Below, one piece after another: positions 1-12,400 of a stretch of DNA of 64,000 bases. The position numbers and the translations under genes are program-made. Each line of letters starts with the position of its first letter. Position 1 is the first letter of the stretch. Below the pieces are notes generated by a model, which saw nothing but the letters and a program-made list of their open reading frames with translations, had not been told where the DNA came from and made no database searches. This DNA is from Mimachlamys varia (Eukaryota > Mollusca > Bivalvia > Pectinida > Pectinidae): the NCBI GenBank assembly GCA_947623455.1, contig OX392536.1:37639465-37703464 (forward strand), read 5' to 3'.

Positions 1-959
1 TAGCAGGTAAGTCTAAAATTACAATGCAGAAGGCCTTTGAACGACAAAACTGATATTTCCACAAAGCGTAACGATATTGTTACTCTTTTTATAGAGCGTC
101 CCTATAAGATGATAAAGGACTAGTGTGAAACATTCTTATGAAAGGAAGAAAGATTTCCCTTGGTGTGAACATGTGTTATCAGTCAGTTCTCTATCGCTAT
201 ATAGTTTTAACAGTCTGTCAAAAAACAATTTGACCATGATTTTATATAAACATACATACATGTTAATTGTTATAAAACATATCCAAAATGATTAGCATAA
301 TAGTCACATATTCCAGCATTTAGAGTCGCACTAAGCCAAAGGTGTTGTTTAGGCAGCTAATGCATAGAACGTCCCACTTAATGTTTGTACATGCAGCTCA
401 ATAAAGAATTAATTATAACATGGTTACAAAATATTTGTTTATATTTTATTTATCTTCTGTTAGTAATGCTTTATCCTTCTTTATCTTTTTAATGTTTTCA
501 TGTCTTAAGTAAGCTATACCTGCTGACAAATCCATGTTTCTTGACAATAGAATTTATTGAAATTAAACTATGGATTGTTTTAATCATAATTCTGTCTGTA
601 TGTCTATTTCATTTTATGCTATTATTTTTTTTTTTATTATTATTATTTTATTTATTTTATTTTTTATTTATTTTATTTTTTATTATTTTTTTTCAGGATT
701 CTGTATCACCATTGCTGCTGTACTAGGACTGGCGGTATCCTGTTTCAACAAGACTGGACAATCCTTTGCTCACGATGACCAGGAAATCGATGTAGACGTA
801 AATGATGATAAGCTGGTAGAAATCGGTGACATCGAAAATGACATCTTAGGGGATTCCTTAATAGAAAAAACACCTGTTATTACAGACACGACGACAGAAT
901 ACAGAAATGGCACGGAACATGAGGAAGGAAACGGATTGTTACTAGAACAAAACACGTGA
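1..959 (+). CDS. 3' end of an MCT/SLC16-like transporter gene (partial)
   Basis: This is the tail of a gene that begins left of the window. Bases 1-6 look like an exon end followed at once by a GTAAGT donor. The intron is 7-696, with a long T-rich tract before the CAG acceptor. The last exon is 697-959 and ends in TGA (957-959). It encodes a final hydrophobic helix (FCITIAAVLGLAVSCF) and an acidic cytoplasmic tail of about 70 residues. The intron phase (1) and layout match the last exon of the minus-strand MCT at 2722-2978, so the two look like convergent paralogues. MCT-family proteins are 12-helix plasma-membrane carriers, often of lactate, pyruvate or other monocarboxylates; the substrate cannot be told here. 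The stop codon lies inside the first unit of a 28-bp tandem repeat, so the last residues (about NGLLLEQNT) are repeat-encoded. A possible AATAAA signal is at 1518-1523. Only helix 12 and the tail are visible, so the assignment leans on the neighbour. Confidence 0.72.
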
Positions 960-1101
960 CGGATTGTTACTAGAACAAAACACGTAACGGATTATTATTA
1001 GAACAAAACACGTAACGGATTGTTATTAGAACAAAACACGTAACGGATTGTTATTAGAACAAAACACGTAACGGATTGTTACTAGGAGAGCAAAACACGT
1101 A
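931..1101. repeat. 28-bp tandem repeat overlapping a stop codon
   Basis: Six head-to-tail copies of a unit beginning ACGGATTGTTACTAG and ending AAAACACGT. The first five are 28 bp and the last is about 31 bp with a small insertion. Unit 1 codes for the C-terminus of the plus-strand MCT and supplies its TGA; the others are 3' UTR. Confidence 0.9.
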
Positions 1102-2721
1102 ACGGCATTTGGTCGTAAGAAATCAGTACTGATTAACCATCAATGATTTCAAAAGTAACAAAAATGAATGCCTTATGTTGTTAAATTATCTATTAATGAT
1201 TTTAACATTCCTTTTCCTAGGGTGTTATGTCTTCAAAATGTGATATATTCAGTTAATTTATCAGGTTAAGCTAAACATTGCAATACGTATAACATAGTGT
1301 TTGTACTTTTCTAGTTTGATACTTGCTGATGTATAAAGAACCTAACAAGGTTAGGTATTGCAATTGTGTTTTGTCAGCGACATGGAGATTTGGAATTCGA
1401 GCAATGTTTTAAGAAGAATTAAGAAAGATTTTTGGTTTTTTTTTTCACTCGCTTTCGAGTTTAAAGATTTATTGAACGTGACATTCAATTAATCAGAGGT
1501 ACATTATATTGTTTTGTAATAAAGTATATATTGAAGTAAACATTTTGATTTATCAACCAGCTCTTTTGTTTTTGATAACGAATGGTATACAGCATTGGTA
1601 TACCCCCTATAAACTAGTCCTTATACAATCTATGTATTTAAAAAAAAACACTCTCTGCCCCTCGCCCTTCGCCCTTTGGCAACAGTTTGTCTTCGGGTCC
1701 AGCAGAGCATCTGTTGCCCTCAAACCCAGTCAACAACTGTATACTATTCAGGGAAAAAAGTATCTGGGGAAAACCAATTTATTAGCGTTACTATGAAATA
1801 TAATTTCCTCGCCAGGACCTGGGTACCATAAATTGCAAACGCGAAAATGAAAAAATAAGTTTAATAAAGCAAGAGGTTGCAGACTCCTGTTCAATTCTGG
1901 ATTTTGTTTATTTTGTCTATGTATGAAATACATAATTGAATAAGACATATAGAATGAAGAACAAATATATGTTTACAATTAATCAAATTAATTGCAATGA
2001 AAAAAAAAATGAAATGACAGATAATTAAAGTGAACGAAGCGGTAAGTTTCACGTGATATCTGAATTTCCCTGTTTTCGCATTAGTTCATAATATTTCAGT
2101 TGCTTTTCTTTTTGTTTCGCCTTATATTCCGATTTTAGTCTAATGTGTTAGTAGTTTTTTATTCGAATTTGTTGCGAACTAACTACTGCAAAGTAACAAT
2201 AGCAGACACCAAGATACTATTAACCAACAAATATTTAATATCACATCAATTAGTAGCGATAATGTACAATTGTATAAATAATGCATCAGAAAGAAACACC
2301 ATGCACCACGTTATGTTAAAAACTGTAACAGACTTACTCGATGTTACTAAATGTTGATAGACATATAAATATTATTTGTGAATATGGGAGAGTAACAAGA
2401 ACTTTACTCATCATGCTCAAAAGCAATTGCATGCATCTGAAAATACTTTGCATTGACAATCGTTTTTTTACTATTTATATATATATATACACACAATGTA
2501 GCGATTATTTGTGTATGGAGTTATTTTAGCTGTATCACTATTGTTTCTCTTATCTAGAAGCAATATCAGTTATCTTTAATACAAATTTTGTGATAATGGC
2601 TTTGTGAACCGACATATTCTGGTATTCATTTTGGCAAAGTGTTATTTCCTTTTAAAAGTGTCATTTACTCTATATCTATTGATATTTTCCCTCGTTAAAG
2701 CGGAACATATAAACAGAACGC
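1102..2721. other. Spacer between convergent MCT genes
   Basis: AT-rich DNA with no supportable gene. It should contain the 3' UTRs of both flanking genes. Possible poly(A) signals are AATAAA at 1518-1523 (+) and, on the minus strand, at 2158-2163. The short open frames here have no recognisable content. Confidence 0.5.
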
Positions 2722-5700
2722 TTAGTTAATGCAGCCTGTTTCATGTTCATGTGTGTAATTGTTTTGGTCTAACATCAATTTATGTGAGCTATTTTCATTA
2801 TCACGAAGGTTAAGTTTATTGGCGTTTTGCAGTGGCATTAGCTCTTTATGAAGACTTTGTTTCTCGTGAGGCTTCAGTGTTTTTCCTTCTTTTATCAAAA
2901 CCGCTTCATCAGGGTAGTATATCTTCAGGAACACCTCGGCGGCTATTCCGAATACAGCTGCTAGTAGTATACAACAACCTAAAGAACAGTAAATACATTT
3001 TGTAAGTACATAATACTGCCGATATACGTAATGCTAATCAGAAAGTAAACATTTAAAAGGCGCTTAAAATACATCAAAATTCGCCTGAAATATTCCCACT
3101 GTATAGTGATGCCAAATTATACTAAGCAATTAGATACATACTGTAAATGTAAAAGCACTTTTCCATATTAACACCATTTATTACGCCCCTACCGAAACTC
3201 CATCCCCATATCAGTTGTTTTTATTCATATTATAATGAATGTGGTTTTGTATTCACTGAAGTATTAAGAAATGTGAAAACAATTAATAGTCATAAACATG
3301 TAATAAGTCGGCAATACTAGTGAATATATTTTCTAATACTAGTAAATATATTTGCTAAATGAGAGTTTTTTTAATCACTTACCCCTTATATAACTGCTAC
3401 ATATTTGACAAAAACTCTATATATACCTGCCAAAGTGAAGGATAATTCGTAGGTTCCACCGCCATCCACTATAAACCCTGTTAATGAAACATTATTATTT
3501 TTAAGAACAAAGGAAATACTTTTTGTAATTATTGTTTGTTCCGTGAAAACACTAGATGAAAAATCGATTGGTCAATTATTGTTTTAGGATGATGCGTCAA
3601 CTGCTATTTCTTGTTAACGGTGAATTGACCGTTTGTCTTTAATTTGTCTTTTATATGAAAATAACAAGTTGCTTTAAATAAATTATCATCTTAAGAGAAA
3701 ACAAAATATCACCTTCAAAACGACGAGAATTAAGAAGTAAAAAAAGTGTTTTATGTTTGAATCAAATTTTAAGTGTGATCGTTACTTACAAACTGTTATA
3801 CTAATACCAACAAAAACATTTTCCGAAGTTAAAATAAATTTAACAACACCTACCAGCCAATGGTGGTCCCAGGAGTGTCCCTAAGCCTGTAAAAATCATT
3901 GCAATTCCAAATGCTGAGACCAGGAATTCGATGCCAACCATCTCTGTAGTAATTGTGCTCAACAAGACATAGCAACTACCAGAATACGTCCCTAAAATTA
4001 CAGAGTAACTGATCTGACCTAGATAACTATTACCATAAAGAGGAAAAAGCACGGTACATATCCCTAGCATAGCAAACGTGCCGAAATACAACACAATGTT
4101 GGAAATGTTATCAGCATTTCCCGCCATTCCGACCAGCAGACGGGACACACAATTCATGATCCCACTGACGGAAAGCAAGATGGAGGCCTGGGCATCGGTA
4201 GATCCACGTGAAATAGCAAAATTGGGAATATGGACATACATCATGTAAATTCCAATATGACTTGCCAGCTGACTTAGACATATGCAAACAAACGGTAGAT
4301 TTTTTAAGAGGGAAATCAGTTTACAAAAATGTTGTCTCTTTGTTAAGCTGTGGAGAGATAAGGATAACGTTGATGCTGTAATTTCTGGAGCATTTTTGTT
4401 GAATTCTAAATATGACGGGAAGCAAAGTGATCCAAATACAGAGATGTTAAGAGCCATCCCTGCCAACAGTATAAAGAACCCGCTGTCACCATACTCCTCC
4501 CGTGCTAACTGGATAAGTGGTGGGAAGATAAATGCTCCTGCACCAGCTCCGCAGGAGGCGAATCCTGTAGCCACGCTTCTCTTTTTCTGAAAGTTAAGGC
4601 CAACAACCACAACACCACTTGTGAATACGATTCCAGATCCTAGTCCTGTCAAGCAAAACAGGAAAAGGGAGATAACGCTGGGAGAATTGTGCAGTTATAT
4701 AGTGTTAAAATACTTGAGGTTATAGAACACCAAAATGGCTGCTGATGAGACACTTTACTAATAAATGGCAAATAAAAGTAATAAAACCAAATACGTTTGG
4801 TTTAGTACTTCGAAAATGCGAAAAGCAATGGCTTCCGGTGAGTTACGATTATCATATTGCAATGTCAAAGCTTCAATTTGAAAGCTTCATGAAACGTCTA
4901 CTAGTTTTTTACATACATATTTCAATAAAAACATGAAACTTTCATACTTTTCCCTGCTTTTAGAAAGGAAAATTTTAAATAGGATCTCCAATAATGTTAC
5001 TTAATATCAACAATTTCTTTCCGTTTAAGCATATTGATATCAGTACCAGGTACCAGAAACGACGATAAATCGAGTACATACGTCCCAAACATGTAAAGCT
5101 GTGCTATATATTACCTGCTGTGATACCGTACGATATGATGATGACTTCTAAAGATTCTGCAAATGAGCTTGCCAGGAGTCCTGACGTCATAATTACTGAC
5201 CCCACAAGGAACGCCACTCGACAGCTGAACTGGTTGATTACCACACTGCCTATCACTCCTACAAGGAACAACCCAAAGTTTACACATCTTAAGAAACGTT
5301 TATATTCAATGGACAAGGAGCAACCCAAAGTTTCCACATCTGAAGAAACAGTTACATTCACTGGACAATGTAAATCATTTGTGTTTGATATCAATAAAAT
5401 GATTGTCTCTCCTACATTTTCATCATGTCATACGTGACGTAGAAGACGATTGCTCTTCCAGAACACCTGGTCTTGTTATCCTTATAGGTCTTCAAACTTA
5501 GTCATGTTGAATATTCAATTGAGTCATTTGAATATAAATAAATTTACTTGATAAATGATCATGTATTTTAGCAAACCAAATATGATGTTCATTATTCTAG
5601 CATGTAGATTGAATGGGGAGATATTTGAAAAATCATTTAACGGAAGCAGTTAGTCCATGTTTGTCAGATGAGAGCAAACAAAAGTGTGAATAAACGTATA

Positions 5701-8700
5701 TCTACATTTCCCCAGTCAATGAGGTTGGTTATTCATCATTGACCTATGTGTAACGTCTTCCTCATCTCTAAGTAGCAACACATGTCGTCGACATTTTATT
5801 GCTCCCTGAACAATTAGACATCCCATAATACCGGTACTTCTGTTCCATTATATGGGGAGGTTTATGATCACTTCACATGTTACATATCCACGTTTATAAA
5901 TACAATTATACTCTGTCATATATACGTTTAAGTGTAAGAATATTGTGTACAGACAATCAGATGTCGCCGTGAAGTGTGATAGCTACAGGACTACACACAC
6001 GCTTCATTGCCATTTAGCTACATTTACTCAACGAAGTATTTTAGCCACTGACCATCATAAGAACGCAAGCGCGTGGTACAGTAATTAACCTACTTCGCCT
6101 ATATACAAAGATGAATGAATGGAGAATCTTTTGAAGTGCCCGCCGCCGGAAAACTACTGAAGATCTAGAGGCCAACTGTTTAGCTGACGGCAGCTACAGG
6201 GTAATTTGACATGAATGGGTCACGGTAATGTCTTGTTAGAACTGACGTCAGATGGAGAGTATATGTTCTGACTTCAGAGGATACAGTAAAGTATTGGAGC
6301 ACAATGACGTCATTTGGCGCAGAGCTTATTTAACGCTTGAATAAGGAAAACAAGTATGTAAAAGATATTAATAATAGATGTTGAAATATAATATGACCTC
6401 CCAGCAGCCTATCCATGGCCATCACAACGATGTATAGTATGACCTCCAAACAGGCTCCCAACGATGGAAGTCTCCTGTTAGACGCCAAAATACCATGGTA
6501 ACGGTCTCCCTAAAGTTATTTCATGCTCATTGGAAATGAAAACACTATATTTAATATAAGTTTTTCGTTGTTGCAACACAATTCGTCAGTTTATCTATAT
6601 AGCATTTTACTATTTACACAAACAATTAATGTACCTATTAAACAGGTCCCAACGTTCAATACCGACTAGTCATTTTATTCAAGCTATAAATGAATGAGTA
6701 CTTTTCATGTTGACATGAACAACAATGTTTTTGTACACGGTTTTGTTGACCCCTTACCGTCATTTGAGCTAGTACCCTTGCTTACCTGCATTAGCTTCTT
6801 ACCTTGATCATTACTTAAACTATGACCAACCAACACGGGCAACTTACTACTAAGCTGCATGATAAACGTAACGATTTCGATTTTCCTATCGTAAACTTTC
6901 CCTTTCTTGATAGTAACATCCCTGCTTCTCAATCATATGGTGTTTACTTGTCGCAGTTGATTCGTTACTCTAGGGTTTGCTCTAAATATCGAGATTTTCG
7001 TGATAGATGTCAGCTGCTGACGAACAAACTTACGGCACTGGGATGTGAGAGAAGCCGATTTATGACTATGGGCAAGTTTTATGGTCGCCATCTTGATCTC
7101 ATCGAGAACTATTCTGTATCTTTATGTGATATGAAGAAGGACGTTTTTGAGTTTGCTTATTAGTGTACTTACTTGTTGTAATTAACAATGATGTTGGTAT
7201 TCTCTGATTTTTTATAGATAGGGTATATATATCTAACCCCCTTATTCGTCATTTGAGCTAGTATCCCCCTCACCCTTGCTTACCTGTTCTGTTTTACTAC
7301 TTTCGATAGCTTTTTTGGCGTGTATCGGTTTTGTATGTGTTTTGCTGTCAATTCGTCGGCCATTATCCAAATCGACGGTGTGGTGTTTGCTGTTAGAGTG
7401 TTTATTGTGGTAGGTGGTGGATGTTTCGTATGTGAATCTTGTAAAAGTGATGATGCTCATTTTATCTGAATATGTGGATGTACAGATAAACAATACAATC
7501 TCACACTCAGTCTTAGTGTTATTTATTTCATACTTGTAGAAAATTAAAATTCCCGAATAAGTCGCTTGACGAATAAACACAAGCTATAGGGTCCAAATGA
7601 TTAAAACTAAAACGTGTAAACCTTGACATACAAAATGTATTTAATTATATGCATGTATTTTAAACCTTAAAACGGATACGAATCCCGTTCCGAACGTGTG
7701 ATCATCAGGATCGATTATTTGTAGTTCACTGTGTACCTTTGCATCATCAATAAGGCATTGAATCAGTAGTGCATGACAATTTTCCTTTATTTTCAATATA
7801 TCTTACTTATAATAAACCGCAATTTTAGCTTACCTCAATGACGTTGAGAGGGCTATTGGTGTCGGCGTCTGCATTGTGTTACGAAGAATGGTTGAGGTCA
7901 ATTGTGAGGTAAAAAGAAGTCTTTAATCAACCAAACTTTCATGGCTTGAATGACCATTATTTAAGACTAAGTGAACATGGTTAAAAGGAAAGTTTGAGGT
8001 TGTGAGTGATGTAACCATAATTGCAACATCAAACAAACATGGCTGATGCATCTAATAGTAAATAGCCCATGTTAGGCTTCGGATGCTGGATTTTACCTAC
8101 ATTTTCTGTTTGAATGACAGAAATGTTTTAGGACTTAGTAAGTTATATTACTGTGGTTACGAATAATGGCTAAGGTCAGTTGTAAGGCCATTATAAGTTC
8201 AACAGGAACCGAATGCAAAATTACATGACTGATGAATCTATAGATAAATGGCACATGCTAGGTTTCGGATGCTGTTTTGACTTTTTCATTGTCCGCTTGA
8301 ATGTTAATGTTTTAGAAGAATGTTAGCTATGGTGATGTGGTGAATGAAGATAAATGGCTGAAGTACCAAAGGATACTTAGAACAACTAGCTGTACTTGTG
8401 TCTCAATCTGACTTACATTGTCGGTTTAGGGGGGTCCAGGTGAGCTTTGTAATCTTCGATATTGAATCCGGAATATGTAAATTTCAGTTACAAATGTTGC
8501 AGGTGTTGTTTATTTAAAATATGATAACTTTTTTGCTTTTGTAAACTTTAGCGTAATATGAATTTGATATTGATTTTGATATAAAACATAATATTCATGG
8601 CATATGTGCTTAGCAAAGAGATTTGAATTTTACCTGCTCCAAACATCAGGAAAATGTAAATAGCACCTGCCCATGAGGTAACAGCTAGCCCTTCCTGGAA

Positions 8701-8823
8701 TCTCTCGAGCAGAGCAACTTGTATAATCCCTGTTCCGTAAAGCATACCTGCATTTAAGCAATGTATGAAAAAGGAGGCGACCATCACCACCCACGCCCAT
8801 CCTTTGTCCGGCTGTGTCAGCAT
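2722..8823 (-). CDS. Monocarboxylate transporter-like protein (MCT/SLC16 family), 5 exons
   Basis: Exons in order: 8634-8823, 5115-5258, 3854-4645, 3427-3477, 2722-2978. All have GT/AG borders and phase-1 introns, and they join into 1434 bp (477 aa plus TAA). Residues 1-64 give the MCT signature before helix 1, here PDKGWAWVV, and helices 1-2. Exon 2 continues with GVIGSVVINQF and helices 3-4. The large third exon carries the second family motif around NFQKKRSVATGFASCGAG, the central cytoplasmic loop and most of the C-terminal bundle. Exon 4 adds GFIVDGGGTYELSF. Exon 5 adds helix 12 and a tail of about 65 polar residues. Length and topology fit 12-helix plasma-membrane carriers of monocarboxylates or related solutes; the orthologue cannot be named, and it may be an orphan MCT. 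Intron 1 (5259-8633) holds a decayed RT fragment and an imperfect internal duplication. The start is the first Met before the signature; a non-coding 5' exon is not excluded. Confidence 0.88.
6700..7290 (+). pseudogene. Decayed reverse-transcriptase element fragment A
   Basis: A 113-codon open stretch at 6822-7163 reads like the end of a retroelement polyprotein (FPFLDSNIPASQSYGVYLSQ, then LIRYSRVCSKYRDFRDRCQL and a KFYGRH...LIENYSVSL tail). I recognise this as a class common in marine-invertebrate genomes, possibly Penelope-like, but cannot classify it. Two similar stretches of about 30 bp (CGTCATTTGAGCTAGTA) lie at about 6757 and 7247, so it may be flanked by direct repeats. It sits in intron 1 of the minus-strand MCT and is not intact. 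Confidence 0.55.
7860..8340. repeat. Imperfect internal duplication in an MCT intron
   Basis: Blocks recur in diverged form: TACGA(A/T)AATGG followed by AAGGTCA-like text at about 7878 and 8158, and CATGG/ACTGATG...TTCGGATGCTG at about 8037 and 8223. The spacings differ, so this is an old, gapped duplication. I see no coding content. Confidence 0.4.
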
Positions 8824-9779
8824 CCTCCCTTCAATCCATTTCAGAACCCTGGTAACACAATATGTCCATCTGTAGTCAACCTAGCATCCTCCATACTGCC
8901 AGACTCATCCTTCAATGGTATATCCAAATGTTCATATTAAGGCAACGAAATAGATCAGACATTACAATATATGTTTTGTCTATTGACAACTATACAATTA
9001 TATAGGTCACCGAGGCATACAAAATTAATAGATTGATATATATTCTCACGTCATATCAGTGGCACTAGTAAATATTATATCGGTATATGGTCACAAACAG
9101 TTGACTTCCATGTCCTTAGACATGTGTATATATCTCGTACATACATCAATCAACCATGACGTAGTCCTACCATGATACGCCTGACATGATTTAAGGTCAT
9201 GACAGAGCAGGTACTTACCTATAAAAAAGTCAATATCTTTATGCGTATACCAGAGCTTAATGTGTATAACATGCATTCAAAACAAGGTTTGAAGTTTATA
9301 AAATATGGGTTTGCATGATGTTGTATACATTATATCAGCGGCGGTGACACACAGTGTATTCATCTCAATCGTACCATGCATAGGCTCACCAGAATCACCT
9401 GTCGTGTTGAACTTTGATTAGCATATTGAATACAGACGAGTCTATAGTTATTTAGGGAAAATAAGTGTGTTGTATATATGTATGTTTTTTACACTTTCAA
9501 AATGATGTACTCATATGGTGGCATTGTAGAGCAGTCGTGTGGACTAAGTAGGAAGGTTAACGAGTTCGAATGTCGGTGCTGTTCAATTTTCCTACATTCA
9601 CATTTTCATTAAATTTTCTTTATTCTGTTATTTAATATGTATTTGCTATTTACTTTTTGTGTATATTGGATTTTTTATTTTTGGATTTTTTTTTTTTTTT
9701 TAATACTTTTCTTTCATTTGTGTTTTTCCTTTTGGGGATATTATCATATACATGTATAATAACAATACACATATACTTT

Positions 9780-9960
9780 ACAACGAAGACGCTTACACTT
9801 CCCGAACACCTGGTCTTATTATCTTGTACTCTTACGAGTGTCTTCATGTAAATCCTTCCTTTGTTCCTATTTTGCCTCTAGTTTAATCGATTAAACTGAG
9901 TTTGGATGATGGTTTTGTTGACACGTTGGTATTCTCTGGTTTTTATTTTTATACATATTA
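9780..9960 (+). pseudogene. 3' remnant of the decayed RT element family
   Basis: The block runs from GAAGACGCTTACACTTCC to GTTGACACGTTGGTATTCTC. It recurs, diverged, at about 11880-12050 and 12205-12390, and partly at about 5437-5500, always on +. In the first reading frame it resembles the conserved DAYSS..PG...LY end seen beside the RT-like fragments here. It is therefore an isolated 3' end of the same family. Confidence 0.5.
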
Positions 9961-10224
9961 AGCACCCACGCTGAAATCAGTATTGTGACAACACACCTAT
10001 TATAAACGTCCATGATTTAGCATAATGTTATTTCATCGAGCTTTGCACTGAAAGCAGTCCGCTAAATTATGATTGTGCTAAATAGTTTCTGTATAGCTTT
10101 CTGTTGTGGGTGAAGCAATTTATCACTGTGTTATCTATTTAAATTCTGGTATTGCGCTTAAATATGAACGTTTATAGTAACAGGAACAACACACAAACAA
10201 ATAATCTAGTGGTAAATAGATAAC

Positions 10225-10420
10225 ACACTCCCCGTCCGGACGTGAAAAGGTTTGGGGTCACCTGCCCGACTACGTGGGTTTTCTCCGGGTATTCCGGTTT
10301 CCTCCCACAATAAGACCCCTCGCGCGCTAATATCCGGGCCAACAAGAGTGATTAATATAAGTTGTATAACTTGTTTCATAATTGTTGTAAAATAAATAAA
10401 GTTTATATATTATAATAATC
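10225..10420 (+). mobile_element. SINE-like element, 3' part
   Basis: It contains the block GTGGGTTTTCTCCGGGTATT, then GGTTTCCTCCCACAATAAGA and a 3' tail ending in TAAAATAAATAAAG. The reverse complement of the same block is at about 39995-40160, where a tRNA-like head with a B box is attached. That identifies the family as a tRNA-derived SINE with a shared central domain. No head is evident in this copy. Confidence 0.6.
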
Positions 10421-11014
10421 TAGTGGCATTTACTTCACGAACCGTGTATAACATTTCAACAAAAACTATTGCAGACGAATTAAGATATTGGTATTGAAGT
10501 TCCATGGGATTATTGATGAATGTGGCACAGATTAAACTTCTCGATCATGTTCAAACGGACAGCCACGAAGATTCAACGACACGTCGTCACATGGAAGTCG
10601 AATTTGACAAGGGATTAACGTCAGCAATATCTTACATGCACCAAATATCTCCTCAGACTAGCATTCCACCGTACTTCCGATAGAAGTTATGCTGTGTATG
10701 TTGCGTCTATGCTTTTTCATTACAAGCAAACATGCGCAATTGAATACATTGTAGATGACCTTACGATGACATCTCTTTCAGCATGTCCCTGTCCTCCAAC
10801 TCCATGTTGCCATGGTCCTGCTTGACACGTAATAACTTTCATCCCCAGCATAATATAGTATCAAGAGACTCCAACTATCGAATGCAATTTGAAGTTCGAT
10901 ACAATACAATGGGTAAAACGTGGACATGCCTTATTGGATTCTCTGTAGCTAGGTGAAGTCTATCAGGTGTTTTATTCAGGAAAGCAATTTTTGTTAAAAA
11001 AATAAAACTTAGCA

Positions 11015-12400
11015 CAAGTCGATACATCTTGACCCCGATGTTCCAACAACACTCAACGACCTACATGATAAGTATGTGGTTGTGTCTGCCGACAAGATAT
11101 CTAATAACTTGATCGTTGTTTGCAAACACTATTACATTCATTGTTTGCAACAAGAACTAGACCAGCAGGATAACCAATGTACTTAAACAGATATTGACCA
11201 ATTTCCTCCGAAAGATTAAAATCCACTTAATTTTGCATCTGCATGCGTTATTCATATTGGATACCAAAACTTCACAACGATCTTTATGAGCCATTTTTAC
11301 CGTTGGCTCTGCTAATCTTCTTACTACTATTCAATCAAGACTACCAAACAAATCGTTGTGTGTCACTTTTCAGATGTTTCGACGATATGTTGTTTATAAA
11401 TACTAAGGCGTGTGCTGACCACATAGACCATATACGGTACACTTATAAAGCTGCATCAACCGCTTACCTCGATCTTTACTCACAGTTTGACGAAAAGGGG
11501 TAGCTAACTAGTAATCTCCTTAAACTATGTCGTGGACTTTCCCTGTCTTGATAGTAACAGCCCTGATTCTATATCCTTTGGTGTTTACATGTCGTAGTTG
11601 ATTCGTTATTCAAAGGCTCGCTCTAAATGTCGGGATTTTTTAGATAGTCTGCTGACAACAAACTTAATACACATGGATTAGAGAGATGCATGCTAATGAG
11701 AACTATGAGCCATATTTGTCATATTTAGAAATATTTTGTATCTTTGTGATATGAAGATGGACCTTATTTAGTATGCTCATTTGTGTGCTTATTTATGGTT
11801 GAGAATGATGACTCAATTCTCACTTGGGGACTTGACGTGTACTTGGATGAGACAAAAATTTACATGACGGGTGTCGTCGATGAAGAAGACGCTTTCTCTT
11901 CTGAATAACCTTTATTATCTTGTACTTTTACAAAGGTCTCCATGTAGATATTTCCTTTGTTCATATTTTCCATCTAGTTTAATCGATTTTAAGTTCGGAT
12001 TATGGATCTGTTGAAGCTTCGGTATTCTCAAATTTTCTTTTTACGATAAACATGTCTATATCGATTTTTCTATCGTAAAACTTTCCCTTTCTTGATAGCA
12101 ACATTCCTGCATTTCAACCTATAGTGCTTTGTACATGATTCGATGTTTTAGGGCTTACTCTAAATATCGAAGTACCACTGCTAACGAAAGTGCATTTGGC
12201 AGGTGTCGTCGTTGAAGCAGAAGCTAGACGCTTACTCTTCCAGAACACTTGGTCTTATTACATTATTCTTACTCAAGGGTCCCCGTACGTAAATTTACTT
12301 TGCTCATGACTTTCCCCTAGTTCAACCAATTCAGAGTTCGGAATATGTTTGTTGACACTTCGGTATTCTCTAATGTATATTGCCCATTAAAACGGTAACA
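11015..12400 (+). pseudogene. Decayed reverse-transcriptase element fragments B and C
   Basis: From about 11020 the plus strand reads, with stops and shifts, as DLHDKYVVVSADKISNNLIV and then KHYYIHCLQQEL. Next comes RYSYWIPKLHNDLYEPF at about 11243, and a SYPLVFT-like block at about 11570-11720 matching fragment A. The 3' block from GAAGAAGACGC follows at about 11875-12050. A second piece at 12055-12390 repeats the FPFLDS-like and 3' blocks. This is at least one and a half dead copies in the same orientation as fragment A. The ADK..NN and IPKLH blocks belong to an RT family I know from invertebrate genomes but cannot name surely; it may be Penelope-like. Confidence 0.55.

Larger units (their letters stand above)
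8824..11010. other. Spacer upstream of the MCT gene, with SINE-like and RT debris
   Basis: The stretch just above 8823 should hold the MCT promoter, but I see no clear core element. At 9515-9600 a B-box-like GAGTTCGAATGTC follows an A-box-like block, so this may be a degenerate tRNA-derived SINE head. 9780-9960 matches the 3' part of the decayed RT elements further on. The rest is AT-rich and unremarkable. Confidence 0.45.

Noticed and set aside
4282..5437. Plus-strand frames of about 100 codons over the MCT exons
   Set aside because: They are antisense to the MCT exons; the minus strand carries the family motifs and correct splice sites.
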